Positions 33,568 through 44,393 of a stretch of DNA of 64,000 nt are shown piece by piece (position 1 is the stretch's first letter; each line of letters begins with the position of its first letter). Source of the DNA: Nemertoderma westbladi. Taxonomy: Eukaryota > Xenacoelomorpha > Nemertodermatida > Nemertodermatidae. The position numbers and the translations under genes were made by a program. The stretch lies in the NCBI GenBank assembly GCA_032718475.1, contig JAUCBJ010000073.1, forward strand, positions 1-64,000. Reading direction: 5' to 3'. Below the pieces are notes generated by a model. That model saw only the letters and a program-made list of their open reading frames with translations, did no database searches and was not told the origin of the DNA.

Positions 33568-33842
33568 TTAATCCCGGTCTGTGCGTCAACTTCCGACACG
33601 TTAATCACGGGCTGTGCGTCAGTTTCCGACACGTTAATCCCGGGCTGTGCGTCAGCTTCAGACACGTTAATCCCAGGCTGTGCGTCAGCTTCCGACACGT
33701 TAATCCCGGGCTGTGCTTCAGCTTCCTACACGTTAATCCCGGGCTGTGCGACAGCTTCCGACACGTTAATCCCGGGCTGTGCGTCAGCTTCCGACACGTT
33801 AATCCCAGGCTGTGCGTCAGCTTCCGACACGTTAATCCCAGG
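33558..33842. repeat. 33-bp minisatellite starting at the MITE end
   Basis: About 8-9 units of GCTTCCGACACGTTAATC, CCGGGCTGTGCGTCA. Each unit contains CGACACGTTAA, the exact terminal sequence of the adjacent MITE. Confidence 0.93.
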
Positions 33843-34352
33843 CCACCCGCGGCCCAGGCTACCGTCGTTAATCCCGCGAGGCTACCCGCGTCCCAGGCTA
33901 CCGTCGTTAATCCCGCGAGGCTACCCGCGTCCCAGGCTACCGTCGTTAATCCCGCGAGGCCACCCGCGTCCCAGGCTACCGTCGTTAATCCCACGAGGCC
34001 AACCGCGTCCCAGGCTACCGTCGTTAATCCCAGGCCACCCGCGTCCCAGGCTACCGTCGTTAATCGCGCGAGGCCACCCGCGTCCCAGGCTACCGTCGTT
34101 AATCGCGCGAGGCCACCCGCGTCCCAGGCTACCGTCGTTAATCCCACGAGGCCACCCGCGTCCCAGGCTACCGTCGTTAATCCCGCGAGGCCACCCACAT
34201 CCCAGGCTACCGTCGTTAATCCCGCGAGGCCACCCGCGCCCCAGGCTACCGTCGTTAATCCCGCGAGGCCACCCACATCCCAGGCTACCGTCGTTAATCC
34301 CGCGAGGCCACCCGCGCCCCAGGCTACCGTCGTTAATCCCGCGAGGCTACAT
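33843..34352. repeat. 39-bp GC-rich minisatellite
   Basis: About 13 units of GGCTACCGTCGTTAATCC, CGCGAGGCCACCCGCGTCCCA. It shares CGTTAATCCC with the preceding 33-bp array, so one may derive from the other. The long minus-strand frame is a repeat artefact. Confidence 0.93.
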
Positions 34353-34435
34353 GGACAGGTTTATTCTGGGCAAAACAGTAAACGAGAGTCAAGTGCGGAG
34401 GTTAAAGTTTCATTTGTAAATAATAATAACTAGTA

Positions 34436-34545
34436 CGGGCTCTGTAGAGCCCTGTAGGGCTCTGTAGATCCCTGTAGGGCTCTGTAGAGCTCTGTAGGGC
34501 TCTGTAGATCCCTTTAGGGCTCTGTAGAGCTCTGTAGGGCTCTGT
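34436..34545. repeat. 10/20-bp CTGTAGRGCT minisatellite, left part
   Basis: Units CTGTAGAGCT, CTGTAGGGCT and CTGTAGATCC. The same array continues at 37968-38048; a P-element is inserted in the middle of it. Confidence 0.9.
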
Positions 34546-35242
34546 CAGGGCCTTCATAAAATAACAGGCCTGGACACAGAGCTGCCCTCAAAAAAATAAG
34601 AGGCCAAGTAGGAAGTGTTACTTCATTTCACTCTATGATCATGGGACCAACACATATCAGTACTATATCGTGTATGGGGAATTTAATGGACACATTTTTA
34701 AGTCACAGTTACCATAGCAACAGTGACTTTCTCCTTAGCAATGGGTAAACAAACAACTTTGTGGCCATTGGATCAACAGAAATCAGTACTATATCGTGTA
34801 TGGGGAGTTTAATGGACACATTTTTAAGTCAGTTACCATAGCAACATAGATTTTCTCCTTAGCAACGGCTGAACTAACAAGTTTGGGGCTATGTGACCAA
34901 CACCCACCCCACTATATCGGGTATGACTTTCGCCCTAGCAACGGGTAAGTAAGGGCTCTTTTTCGTTATCTGTATGCTATATACAGTAGCCTATACATCT
35001 ATATCTATCTATATATCTATATCTATCTATAAGTATAAAGCCATTTCGTTATAAAGTAAGCTAACTTTTTATTGATGATACCATTAATATCTGATAATAA
35101 TTTATTGATATTACGTGAATGATTAATTAAACATTTACTTTATTTTCTGAACTGACATTAAAGATTGCGTTTCATAGATAAATTATACAAAAAGAATTAG
35201 TATTTCGATCATGTTTGTAAAATGTTGACGTAAATAGTTCCA

Positions 35243-36010
35243 TCATCCAACACTTTTCAACTTTTTGAGTTTTTTGTCGTCAGCTATCTGCTTTTTCCGT
35301 TTTGCTGATTCGTTTGTGACGTTTTTTCTGAAATTATTGAGAAGAATATTAGACAGCCGGCCCTGCAACGATGTTCCCTCACCCATTTTGTGACCACTTT
35401 TACACTTTGACATGCCGAGCAGCTGTCCAAATAATGCAACTAATAATTTCCGTGGTGCTTTACTGGACAGGAATTTATTTCGTGTACTTGCTTCAGTCAT
35501 CAACAGCTTTAGGCTTGCGAGACATCGTGAAACATATAATACAAGCCACTTACAAGGAACAGTGAGTTTTCCTCTGTCAATCATCGTAGTATATTGAAAT
35601 GACTTATCGAGGTAAATTGTTAAGTCATTGTCAGTTAGTTCAGCTTTGCAATCATCACATTTAATCTTATGTTTGATTCTGAAAGCTAACACTCCAGCCA
35701 AGTATATTACCACCATTGCATCATTTTCGGATTCTTCCTCTAGTAGACAGTCAACTTGTGGGTTACCCAGTATTGTATTTATAATATCATAATCTTCACT
35801 AGTTAGACTGCTCTCACTACCATCACCTTTAAATTGATCCAGAAATGAGGAAAGAGTTAGATTGAAATTGCGCTGATTCGATTGGAACAACTTTATGAGT
35901 GACTTCAGCTTTAGTTTTCGTTCAGAACAAATGATCTCGTACACACTGATGAGATAGGAGCACCCACTCATCCTCCGAAATAGAGCAAAAAGGTGTTCTA
36001 TTGCATCGTT
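35243..36010 (-). CDS. P-element transposase, C-terminal exon
   Basis: Minus-strand acceptor TTTTCAG precedes NDAIEHLFALFRRMSGC, matching the NQDxxExxFxxxRxxGG motif of THAP9/P transposases. Then come YLAGVLAFRIKHKIKCDDC and a lysine-rich tail ending KKLKSVG. Encodes 255 residues to the stop at 35243. Confidence 0.82.
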   Translation of the reverse strand, partial: NDAIEHLFALFRRMSGCSYLISVYEIICSERKLKLKSLIKLFQSNQRNFNLTLSSFLDQFKGDGSESSLTSEDYDIINTILGNPQVDCLLEEESENDAMVVIYLAGVLAFRIKHKIKCDDCKAELTDNDLTIYLDKSFQYTTMIDRGKLTVPCKWLVLYVSRCLASLKLLMTEASTRNKFLSSKAPRKLLVALFGQLLGMSKCKSGHKMGEGTSLQGRLSNILLNNFRKNVTNESAKRKKQIADDKKLKKLKSVG

Positions 36011-36049
36011 CTGAAAACGTCCAGGTAAAATATACTTGTATAGTATAGA

Positions 36050-37591
36050 TCAATATTGTAATTTGACAATGTTGTTACTTTCATCATCATGGACATAAGT
36101 AATTTCATTCCAGTCTGCAGTGATTGTGTTGGTAGATACTTTGTCTTTAACTTTTTCTTTAAAAAAACAGGTATTGTCAAATATTGTTCCTCTCGAATCA
36201 TCGTCAGTTGAAATCACTTCAACATTGGCATCCACATCATTCGCTTCATGGTTCTCCAAATCATCAATGTTGAAGTTCCAATCTGATGTAGTTGGAAGTA
36301 TATTTTTAATGTAAACCGTTGGTGTTGTTAGGAGCTTTGTAAATGGTGGGACAATTAACTCAATGGGATCAGGAAAAGTGACTAAACCTTTGTTTACAAA
36401 GTTATTGCGGAAGCATTTTATTTCATGCACTGGATCTCCCATATTAAATAAAACTCTGCCAGTAAAGGGATTTATTATCACAGCTCCTCCAATAGCCTCT
36501 GTGGCGCTATGATTCGTTCGATTACCATCCAGGATGAGAGCAATAGCATTCAGAGTACATACATGCAGTACTTTCAAACTTTCCATGATAGCATTCTTGA
36601 GAATATCTGTATTAAGGTTAACCACTGGTTTCATCATCACCACTTCCTTTTCTTTACTGCGCAGAAAAACTACCTGCATGACCAAGAGTGTTTTTGCCAA
36701 ATACTCACATACATCATTCTCACAAGGTATAGGGATTGGCCCTTCAGGTAATCCAAATAGTTTTCCTTCATTGTACATTAATTTGGCTTGTACATAAACT
36801 TCGTCTATCTGCAGAATACAGTCATAGTCACGAAGGTGAGAAAATCTCGACGACCAGTAAGATTGAGCCTCTCCAATTCCACTAACTAATCTTCTAAGAT
36901 GACGCTCACTAGGAAAATATAGTAACTCTGACAGTTCGCGATAAGCAGCAGCGGAAATTGCATGCAAAATCACCGAGAAACACAATAAGTCAGCTAGTTT
37001 ACCAAAACGGTGACGATTTGGAGGAGTGCAGCTTAACTCAATTTGATCTGCGCACAATCTAAATAACTTACTTTGCTTTTCATCAACTACCTTATCTGAA
37101 AGTCCCTGTAGGTCTTTCACAACGCTTTCTATTGTAGCATTATGTATTTCATTCCATTCGACTTCTTTGGCAAAGGTTAACACACTATTCAATTCACTAT
37201 ATCGAGAGATCTTCTCCCATTTTGTCAAGTGCCCCGGCAACGTAATTTTCTTACCGTTAACGAAAACTTTCACCATGCCATTGCTGTCTAAACTGACTAA
37301 AGAACCAGCTTCGCTTTCACCATGCTCTCCAAAAAGGTGAACGACATTTTCATTATTTTGGATTAAGTTATAGAATAGCTTGTTTGGTTCAGATAGTTCG
37401 CCCTCATCGAATTGAGATGTGGACACTATTATGTCACTTGACAAAAACTCTCTGATCTCCGCATCTAGTCTTTCACCCTCATCTTCTCTTCTCTGCAGTT
37501 GATGCAAATGAATTTGAGCTTGCTTCCACATTACCCCGGCACGAAAACGGTGTTGCATCTCTATGAAGGCGCATTCTTTGCCCTGTTCCAA
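36050..37591 (-). CDS. P-element transposase, central catalytic part
   Basis: 513 codons open; the genuine part probably starts near 37500, downstream of the THAP segment. It contains a charged stretch (REDEGERLDAEIREFL), the catalytic-region strand DYDCILQIDEVYVQAKLMY, and GDPVHEIKCFRNNF, which corresponds to the DPPHLxKxxRN signature of P/THAP9 transposases. The 3' end before 36050 probably reads into an intron, since the C-terminal exon has its own acceptor at 36011. Possibly still close to functional apart from the frame break. Confidence 0.8.
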   Translation of the reverse strand: MEQGKECAFIEMQHRFRAGVMWKQAQIHLHQLQRREDEGERLDAEIREFLSSDIIVSTSQFDEGELSEPNKLFYNLIQNNENVVHLFGEHGESEAGSLVSLDSNGMVKVFVNGKKITLPGHLTKWEKISRYSELNSVLTFAKEVEWNEIHNATIESVVKDLQGLSDKVVDEKQSKLFRLCADQIELSCTPPNRHRFGKLADLLCFSVILHAISAAAYRELSELLYFPSERHLRRLVSGIGEAQSYWSSRFSHLRDYDCILQIDEVYVQAKLMYNEGKLFGLPEGPIPIPCENDVCEYLAKTLLVMQVVFLRSKEKEVVMMKPVVNLNTDILKNAIMESLKVLHVCTLNAIALILDGNRTNHSATEAIGGAVIINPFTGRVLFNMGDPVHEIKCFRNNFVNKGLVTFPDPIELIVPPFTKLLTTPTVYIKNILPTTSDWNFNIDDLENHEANDVDANVEVISTDDDSRGTIFDNTCFFKEKVKDKVSTNTITADWNEITYVHDDESNNIVKLQY

Positions 37592-37781
37592 TCACATGAC
37601 TTGGAATGAAATGGTTCTCACAAACTCCCATACTATCAGTTAATGTCACTACACCATTTTCGCGTAGTGCCTCTTGCCACAACTTTCTCTTTTCGACGTT
37701 TTTTGGTGGAGCAAAAACAGTTCTCAATGCACTCCGCTGACTCCCACTTTCACAGTTATTGACACTGCAGTGTCTAACCAT
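37479..37781 (-). CDS. P-element transposase, THAP DNA-binding exon
   Basis: Starts MVRHCSVNNCESGSQ. The THAP zinc finger pattern C-x4-C ... W ... C-x2-H is visible (CSVNNC; KLWQEAL; GVCENHF), plus the trailing RDATPF that corresponds to the usual AVPxxF box. The frame stops at 37479 after STAEKRR. The rest of the protein is in another frame (37591-36050), so a frameshift or an unrecognised splice separates them. It binds transposon ends in the P family. Confidence 0.85.
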   Translation of the reverse strand: MVRHCSVNNCESGSQRSALRTVFAPPKNVEKRKLWQEALRENGVVTLTDSMGVCENHFIPSHVIGTGQRMRLHRDATPFSCRGNVEASSNSFASTAEKRR

Positions 37782-37967
37782 AATTTCAAAATTTCACAAC
37801 ACACAACAAGTATTTAATAAAATATTAAATTATTTTTGTTCTAGAACATAACTCCATTGGCAATTTGTGTAAATCCTTTATGATTTTATTCTTGAAAACT
37901 TCCTACTTGGCCTCTTATTTTTTTGAGGGCAGCTCTGTGTCCAGGCCTGTTATTTTATGAAGGCCCT

Positions 37968-38048
37968 GGCTCTGTAGATCCCTGTAGGGCTCTACAGAGC
38001 CCTGTAGGGCTCTGTAGAGCTCTGTAGGGCTCTGTAGAGCTCTGTAGA
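37968..38048. repeat. CTGTAGRGCT minisatellite, right part
   Basis: Continuation of 34436-34545 on the other side of the P-element, beginning with the second copy of the GGCTCTGT target duplication. Confidence 0.9.
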
Positions 38049-38203
38049 CCGTACTCTGTACTAAACGGTTTATTTTAAATTATTTATTTTCTTGTCAAAC
38101 AATTTCTACGAAAATGCGTTTAAATATGTTCACTATGGATACAACAAATGTTATTTTTGATTTGATAGCTACGAAATAATTTATAATTTATCTTACAATA
38201 ATA

Positions 38204-40140
38204 ATGGAGGGGAGTTCAAGACCCACAAGTGTGGACCGAAGTTTGAGAAGAGAGATAACGTGTCTGACACCCTTACACGGGTTCCATACCAATAGTAGTC
38301 TTATAAAGTCAACATCGTCGCGTGAAACTGATTCTAATAATCGATTTAATTATGAATGTGGTGGTCTAGGAATGGACTATATCAAGAAGTTGCAGAATCA
38401 CGTATGTTTATAGTTTAATAAATTGTATTTTTATTTATTTAGTTTTATAGGCCTACTGTATCATTCGCTAGGTGTAATTTATAATCAGAGTTCAAGTTGT
38501 TGTGTTGTTATTATCAGTTATCCGCAAAATATTTCTTGTTGGGCATATTTTTTCACATTATTTGGGTTTTATGCAGCAGCATGAACTAAATATAGCGCGA
38601 GGCCGATCTACATTATTATTCTGTATTTAAGTTGAGTGTAACACGGCCTTGTGATGTCAGTGAACCAAACCCAGTTCCTATATAGAATGATGTATGGGAT
38701 ATAGAAAGAAGGTTTGGTCGAGAATTCGTATTGTTTGTATTTAGGCAGTTATTCATTGATTGTCCTACTACCCAACTACTTCACCCAATGGGTTTATAGT
38801 ACCGGTGATTCGATTGCTGCCCTCCGGCTCCTTTATATTCTGTCCACTGACTCCCATTGATGAGATGAACCGCTCTGCCCTCGCCTTCTCTCTATCCGTT
38901 ACCAGTGAATCCGTCTGATATCATCCGTGTCACTAACTCGGATGGGCCGAGGTTGGGACCCCGTCGCTTGCGTTCGTCGCGTCGCGACTAGCTGACTCAA
39001 CGTGTCGGTACCCGCGGGTTAGACCTCCGGGGATGCCCGATGATTTTAATTCGAAGAACTCCGCCCAACATTATATTCTCATTGTAATTTGGTTCAATGA
39101 ATCCGCACATTTGTATTGATGAATGTTAACGGTGGATAAAGTTACACCCACAGACAGATAAAATCCATAAGCTTTGTGTTCTTCAGGTAGCAGTCACAAA
39201 CCCTTGTATCCTTGTATACATTGCCGAAACACGCGTAATAATAGAGTATAGTTATCTTTTTTGATGTCTATCTTGTTTCGAGCGCACCACTTATTCCTAT
39301 AATTTGGTTGTAGTTATATATTTTATATCGCCCGACACTGCTATATCAATCATAGTCGGATGCCACTGACTTATAGTAATTGTTGTATATAATTTTATTT
39401 AGTGTTAGTTCAGTTACCAAAACACATCAACACCCTGCAGGCACTAAGTATGAGAGTTTCCGGCCACTAACACCATGAAACTAATCAGCCCGCCCCTGCT
39501 CTTGTCCTTGACAGCTGATTGGCGAGAGGAACGTGATGGAGAGCCAGTGACATTACCGAAGCGTCTACTGATAGAGTGATAGGCATTGGTATTGATAATG
39601 TAGATGGATTGGGTAGTTAGCAGTGAGTGACATGGCTGATCGCGATGAGTAGAGGTGTTGTGTTAGAGGGGCCGGCTAGCAGGTTGTGGGAGCGTCTTAG
39701 CCTTGGCCTACTTGGCCTTTTCAAAAATTAGGCCCTGGGCTCGGGCTGGTAGGTCAGGACTCATCCCTAATTAATTGAATAATTTATTATTTAATGACGT
39801 AATATTTTACTATACGCAGATATATCTTTTAGAACTGGAGATAGCGTTTCTCAGGGATGAATTGAACTCGAGTTTGGCTATAAAACGCGATATAGTAGCC
39901 GAAGCTGGTATTATAGTTGAAGATCTACAAAATAAAAGCGATAAGCTGGATTACCTAACTGATCGTCATATGTTAAAGCAATCGAGTAGCAGTGATGGTC
40001 TATCACACATGTGGACCAACGTTGATATTCGATATCCACAGAGATTGCGTGACGCACCTGGTAGCAGTAGGAGTTTAGTTGATGGTTTCTCAACTCAAAG
40101 GGACAATAATTCACCTGATAGCTTAGATGAAACTCAGTAG
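38204..40140 (+). CDS. Small two-exon coiled-coil protein, unidentified
   Basis: Exon 1, 38204-38401 (ATG to CAC, donor GTATGT), and exon 2, 39820-40140 (acceptor TACTATACGCAG), join in phase 0 to give 172 residues. Exon 1 is polar (SSRPTSVDRSLRREITCLTP) and ends MDYIKKLQNH. Exon 2 continues as a helical heptad-like stretch IYLLELEIAFLRDELNSSL and then LQNKSDKLDYLTD, with a Ser-rich disordered tail (GSSRSLVDGFSTQ) ending DETQ. The YIKKLQNH-IYLLELE join makes an uninterrupted coiled coil, supporting the splice. AATAAA at 40187-40192 fits as polyadenylation signal. I do not recognise the family; extra exons within the intron cannot be excluded. Confidence 0.65.
38402..39819 (+). other. Intron of the coiled-coil gene
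   Basis: 1.4 kb. A GC-rich patch at 38930-39020 (GACCCCGTCGCTTGCGTTCG, TCGCGTCGCGAC) stands out from AT-rich surroundings. I find no element boundaries. Confidence 0.5.
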
Positions 40141-40186
40141 TTATGAATTAGGCGACATTTATGTTTACTTGTTTTTCATACTTCTA

Positions 40187-40192
40187 AATAAA
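40187..40192 (+). terminator. Polyadenylation signal
   Basis: AATAAA 47 nt after the TAG of the coiled-coil gene. Confidence 0.55.
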
Positions 40193-40420
40193 TATTAAAC
40201 ACATTTTAATTTCGAATTTCCCAAAAACTGAAATACACGTTGTTTGAATCCCCCTGACAACCCACCCACCCCCCCCCCCCCCCCCCCCCCTCCCCTCCCG
40301 CCTGTATCATTGTCAAGGCCCACATGGCAGCTTTGACAACACTAGCACCCGCTATTGTCAACTCCTGTCAGTGCACATAAAGTGGAAGGGAAACAAATAA
40401 AAATAAAATAATAAATACCA

Positions 40421-40945
40421 ATATACACCATAACCAGTAATATAGTGTCATTTTCTGAGGTCAAAAGAGAAATAGGCGTTCAAAGATTACATAAATTATC
40501 GTTCGCTGAAGGCCATTTATTATATTCAATAAAATAATACACAATGTTCTGGAACACTCTGTTAATGTATGACTAGCTAAGCAATAACTACTCATAAAAT
40601 AAATAACACGTTCAAGAATTTTGTGTATTTATTAAATAGAATAAATGGCCTGCATCGAACAATAATTCTTGCAAATCTTTGAACGCCTATATCTCAGCTG
40701 TTTCTCAACTAAATTCAGATATTGTTACATATTTCACAAAAGACACTTTTTTAAAACGCTGACAAAAAATTTCAAAGCAAAATCGGAAATTCCGGTTTCA
40801 TGGCAACAACCACGGTGAGTTGAACTAGTTGTGTTTCAAATTTAAAGCAATTTGATTAAGATTTGTAGAAAAATTTTTTTTTGGGGGGGGGGGGGGGGTC
40901 CGTGTCATCAGAAAATGACACTATATTACGGGTCATGGTGTATAT
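40421..40945. mobile_element. 525-bp foldback (long inverted repeat) element
   Basis: The outer ends ATATACACCATAACCAGTAA and the inverse of 40926-40945 (ATATACACCATGACCCGTAA) match with 2 differences over ~38 bp. Inner arms pair further: TTCAAAGATT / AATCTTTGAA and GGCCATTTATT / AATAAATGGCC. A run of 16 G lies at 40883-40898. It shares ends and arms with the 60306-61215 element. Confidence 0.82.
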
Positions 40946-41050
40946 CAATATTATAACAAAATAAAATTCTCTAAAATGCTTAACTCATCGCTTCCTTTCT
41001 AAACTATTGAATGAAATAGATAAATAAACCCAACTAAAATCATACAAACT

Positions 41051-41088
41051 ACTAGAAAGCCTGTGGCCTTTGGCCACAGCTTTCTAGT
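41051..41088. other. Near-perfect hairpin
   Basis: ACTAGAAAGCCTGTGGCC pairs with GGCCACAGCTTTCTAGT around a TTT loop with one bulged base. No gene context. Confidence 0.8.
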
Positions 41089-41215
41089 ACACAAACTTGT
41101 TCAACAATTCAAACATAAATTTAATTTTTTAGTTACTGTAACTTAAAAGGAAATGTCACAAAACACAGTTTTCACTCAAACAAAGGCAGCTTTACCTGGC
41201 AGGTGACTACTAACT

Positions 41216-44200
41216 AGGGCTTATACCGGTACTGTGTAGCAGTAGGGCTTATACTGTGTAGCAGTAGGGCTTATACTGTGTAGCAGTAGGGCTTATACTG
41301 TGTAGCGGTAGGGCTTATACTGTGTAGCGGTAGGGCTTATACTGTGTAGCGGTAGGGCTTATACTGTGTAGCAGTAGGGCTTATACTGTGTAGCAGTAGG
41401 GCTTATACTGTGTAGCGGTAGGGCTTATACTGTGTAGCGGTAGGGCTTATACTGTGTAGCAGTAGGGCTTATACTGTGTAGCAGTAGGGCTTATACTGTG
41501 TAGCGGTAGGGCTTATACTGTGTAGCGGTAGGGCTTATACTGTGTAGCGGTAGGGCTTATACTGTGTAGCGGTAGGGCTTATACTGTGTAGCAGTAGGGC
41601 TTATACTGTGTAGCGGTAGGGCTTATACTGTGTAGCGGTAGGGCTTATACTGTGTAGCGGTAGGGCTTATACTGTGTAGCGGTAGGGCTTATACTGTGTA
41701 GCAGTAGGGCTTATACTGTGTAGCGGTAGGGCTTATACTGTGTAGCGGTAGGGCTTATACTGTGTAGCGGTAGGGCTTATACTGTGTAGCGGTAGTGCTT
41801 ATACTGTGTAGCGGTAGGGCTTATACTGGTAGCGGTAGGGCTTATACTGGTAGCGGTAGGGCTTATACTGTGTAGCGGGTAGGGGCTTATACTGTGTAGC
41901 GGTAGGGCTTATACTGTGTAGCGGTTGGGCTTATGCTGTGTAGCAGTAGGGCTTATACTGTGTAGCAGTAGGGCTTATACTGTGTAGCGGTAGGGCTTAT
42001 ACTGTGTAGCGGTAGGGCTTATACTGTGTAGCGGTAGGGCTTATACTGTGTAGCGGTAGGGCTTATACTGTGTAGTGGTAGGGCTTATACTGTGTAGCGG
42101 TAGGGCTTATACTGTGTAGCGGTAGGGCTTATACTGTGTAGCGGTAGGGCTTATACTGTGTAGCGGTAGGGCTTATACTGTGTAGCGGTAGGGCTTATAC
42201 TGTGTAGCGGTAGGGCTTATACTGTGTAGCGGTAGGGCTTATACTGTGTAGCGGTAGGGCTTATACTGTATAGCAGTAGGGCTTATACTGTGTAGCGGTA
42301 GGGCTTATACTGTGTAGCGGTAGGGCTTATACTGTGTAGTGGTAGGGCTTATACTGTGTAGCGGTAGAGCTTATACTGTGTAGCGGTAGGGCTTATACTG
42401 TGTAGCGGTAGGGCTTATACTGTGTAGCGGTAGGGCTTATACTGGTAGCAGTAGGGCTTATACTGGTAGCGGTAGGGCTTATACTGGTAGCAGTAGGGCT
42501 TATACTGTGTAGCAGTAGGGCTTATACTGTGTAGCGGTAGGGCTTATACTGGTAGCGGTAGGGCTTATACTGGTAGCAGTAGAGCTTATACTGGTAGCGG
42601 TAGGGCTTATACTGTGTAGCAGTAGGGCTTATACTGTGTAGCGGTAGGGCTTATACTGGTAGCGGTAGGGCTTATACTGGTAGCAGTAGGGCTTATACTG
42701 GTAGCAGTAGGGCTTATACTGTGTAGTGGTAGGGCTTATACTGTGTAGCGGTAGGGCTTATACTGTGTAGCGGTAGGGCTTATACTGTGTAGCGGTAGGG
42801 CTTATACTGTGTAGCGGTAGGGCTTATACTGTGTAGCGGTAGGGCTTATACTGTGTAGCAGTAGGGCTTATACTGTGTAGCAGTAGGGCTTATACTGTGT
42901 AGCGGTAGGGCTTATACTGTGTAGCGGTAGGGCTTATACTGTGTAGCGGTAGGGCTTATACTGTGTAGCGGTAGGGCTTATACTGTGTAGCGGTAGGGCT
43001 TATACTGTGTAGCAGTGGGGCTTATACTGTGTAGCGGTAGGGCTTATACTGTGTAGCGGTAGGGCTTATACTGTGTAGCGGTAGGGCTTATACTGTGTAG
43101 CGGTAGGGCTTATACTGTGTAGCGGTAGGGCTTATACTGTGTAGCGGTAGGGCTTATACTGTGTAGCGGTAGGGCTTATACTGTGTAGCAGTAGGGCTTA
43201 TACTGTGTAGCGGTAGGGCTTATACTGTGTAGCAGTAGGGCTTATACTGTGTAGCGGTAGGGCTTATACTGTGTAGCGGTAGGGCTTATACTGTGTAGCG
43301 GTAGGGCTTATACTGTGTAGCGGTAGGGCTTATACTGTGTAGCAGTAGGGCTTATACTGGTAGCGGTAGGGCTTATACTGTGTAGTGGTAGGGCTTATAC
43401 TGTGTAGCGGTAGGGCTTATACTGTGTAGCGGTAGGGCTTATACTGTGTAGCGGTAGTACTTATACTGTGTAGCGGTAGGGCTTATACTGTGTAGCGGTA
43501 GGGCTTATACTGTGTAGCGGTAGGGCTTATACTGTGTAGCGGTAGGGCTTATACTGTGTAGCGGTAGGGCTTATACTGTGTAGCGGTAGGGCTTATACTG
43601 TGTAGCGGTAGGGCTTATACTGGTAGCAGTAGGGCTTATACTGGTAGCAGTAGGGCTTATACTGGTAGCAGTAGGGCTTATACTGTGTAGCGGTAGGGCT
43701 TATACTGTGTAGGGGTAGGGCTTATACTGTGTAGCGGTAGGGCTTATACTGTGTAGCGGTAGGGCTTATACTGTGTAGCGGTAGGGCTTATACTGTGTAG
43801 CGGTAGGGCTTATACTGTGTAGCGGTAGGGCTTATACTGTGTAGCGGTAGGGCTTATACTGTGTAGCGGTAGGGCTTATACTGTGTAGCGGTAGGGCTTA
43901 TACTGTGTAGCGGTAGGGCTTATACTGTGTAGCGGTAGGGCTTATACTGTGTAGCGGTAGGGCTTATACTGTGTAGCGGTAGGGCTTATACTGTGTAGCA
44001 GTGGGGCTTATACTGTGTAGCGGTAGGGCTTATACTGTGTAGCGGTAGGGCTTATACTGTGTAGCGGTAGGGCTTATACTGTGTAGCGGTAGGGCTTATA
44101 CTGTGTAGCGGTAGGGCTTATACTGGTAGCGGTAGGGCTTATACTGGTAGTGGTAGGGCTTATACTGTGTAGCAGTAGGGCTTATACTGTGTAGCAGTAG

Positions 44201-44393
44201 GGCTTATACTGTGTAGCGGTAGGGCTTATACTGTGTAGCGGTAGGGCTTATACTGTGTAGCGGTAGGGCTTATACTGGTAGCGGTAGGGCTTATACTGGT
44301 AGCGGTAGGGCTTATACTGTGTAGCGGTAGGGCTTATACTGTGTAGCGGTAGGGCTTATACTGTGTAGCGGTAGGGCTTATACTGTGTAGCGG
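41216..44393. repeat. 22-bp minisatellite, ~145 units
   Basis: The unit is GTAGCGGTAGGGCTTATACTGT. The main polymorphism is CGG versus CAG at one position; a 20-bp variant lacks GT (ACTGGTAGC). The order of variants is irregular, with local blocks repeated. No open frames of interest. Confidence 0.97.

Larger units (their letters stand above)
34546..37967 (-). mobile_element. P-element-like transposon with perfect ~71-bp TIRs
   Basis: The left terminus 34546-34616 (CAGGGCCTTCATAAAATAAC ... CCAAGTAGGAAGT) is an exact inverse of 37898-37968. GGCTCTGT flanks both ends (34538-34545, 37968-37975); 8 bp is the P-superfamily duplication length (one shared G makes 7 or 8 possible). Subterminal ~120-bp repeats lie at 34645-34930 (ACTATATCGTGTATGGGG, TTACCATAGCAAC). 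The minus strand encodes a THAP9/P-type transposase in pieces. Perfect TIRs suggest a fairly recent insertion. Confidence 0.93.

Noticed and set aside
33507-34276. Minus-strand frames of 63 and 223 codons (GLTTVAWDAGGLA repeats)
   Set aside because: Created by 33- and 39-bp minisatellites; no start context, splice sites or known domain.
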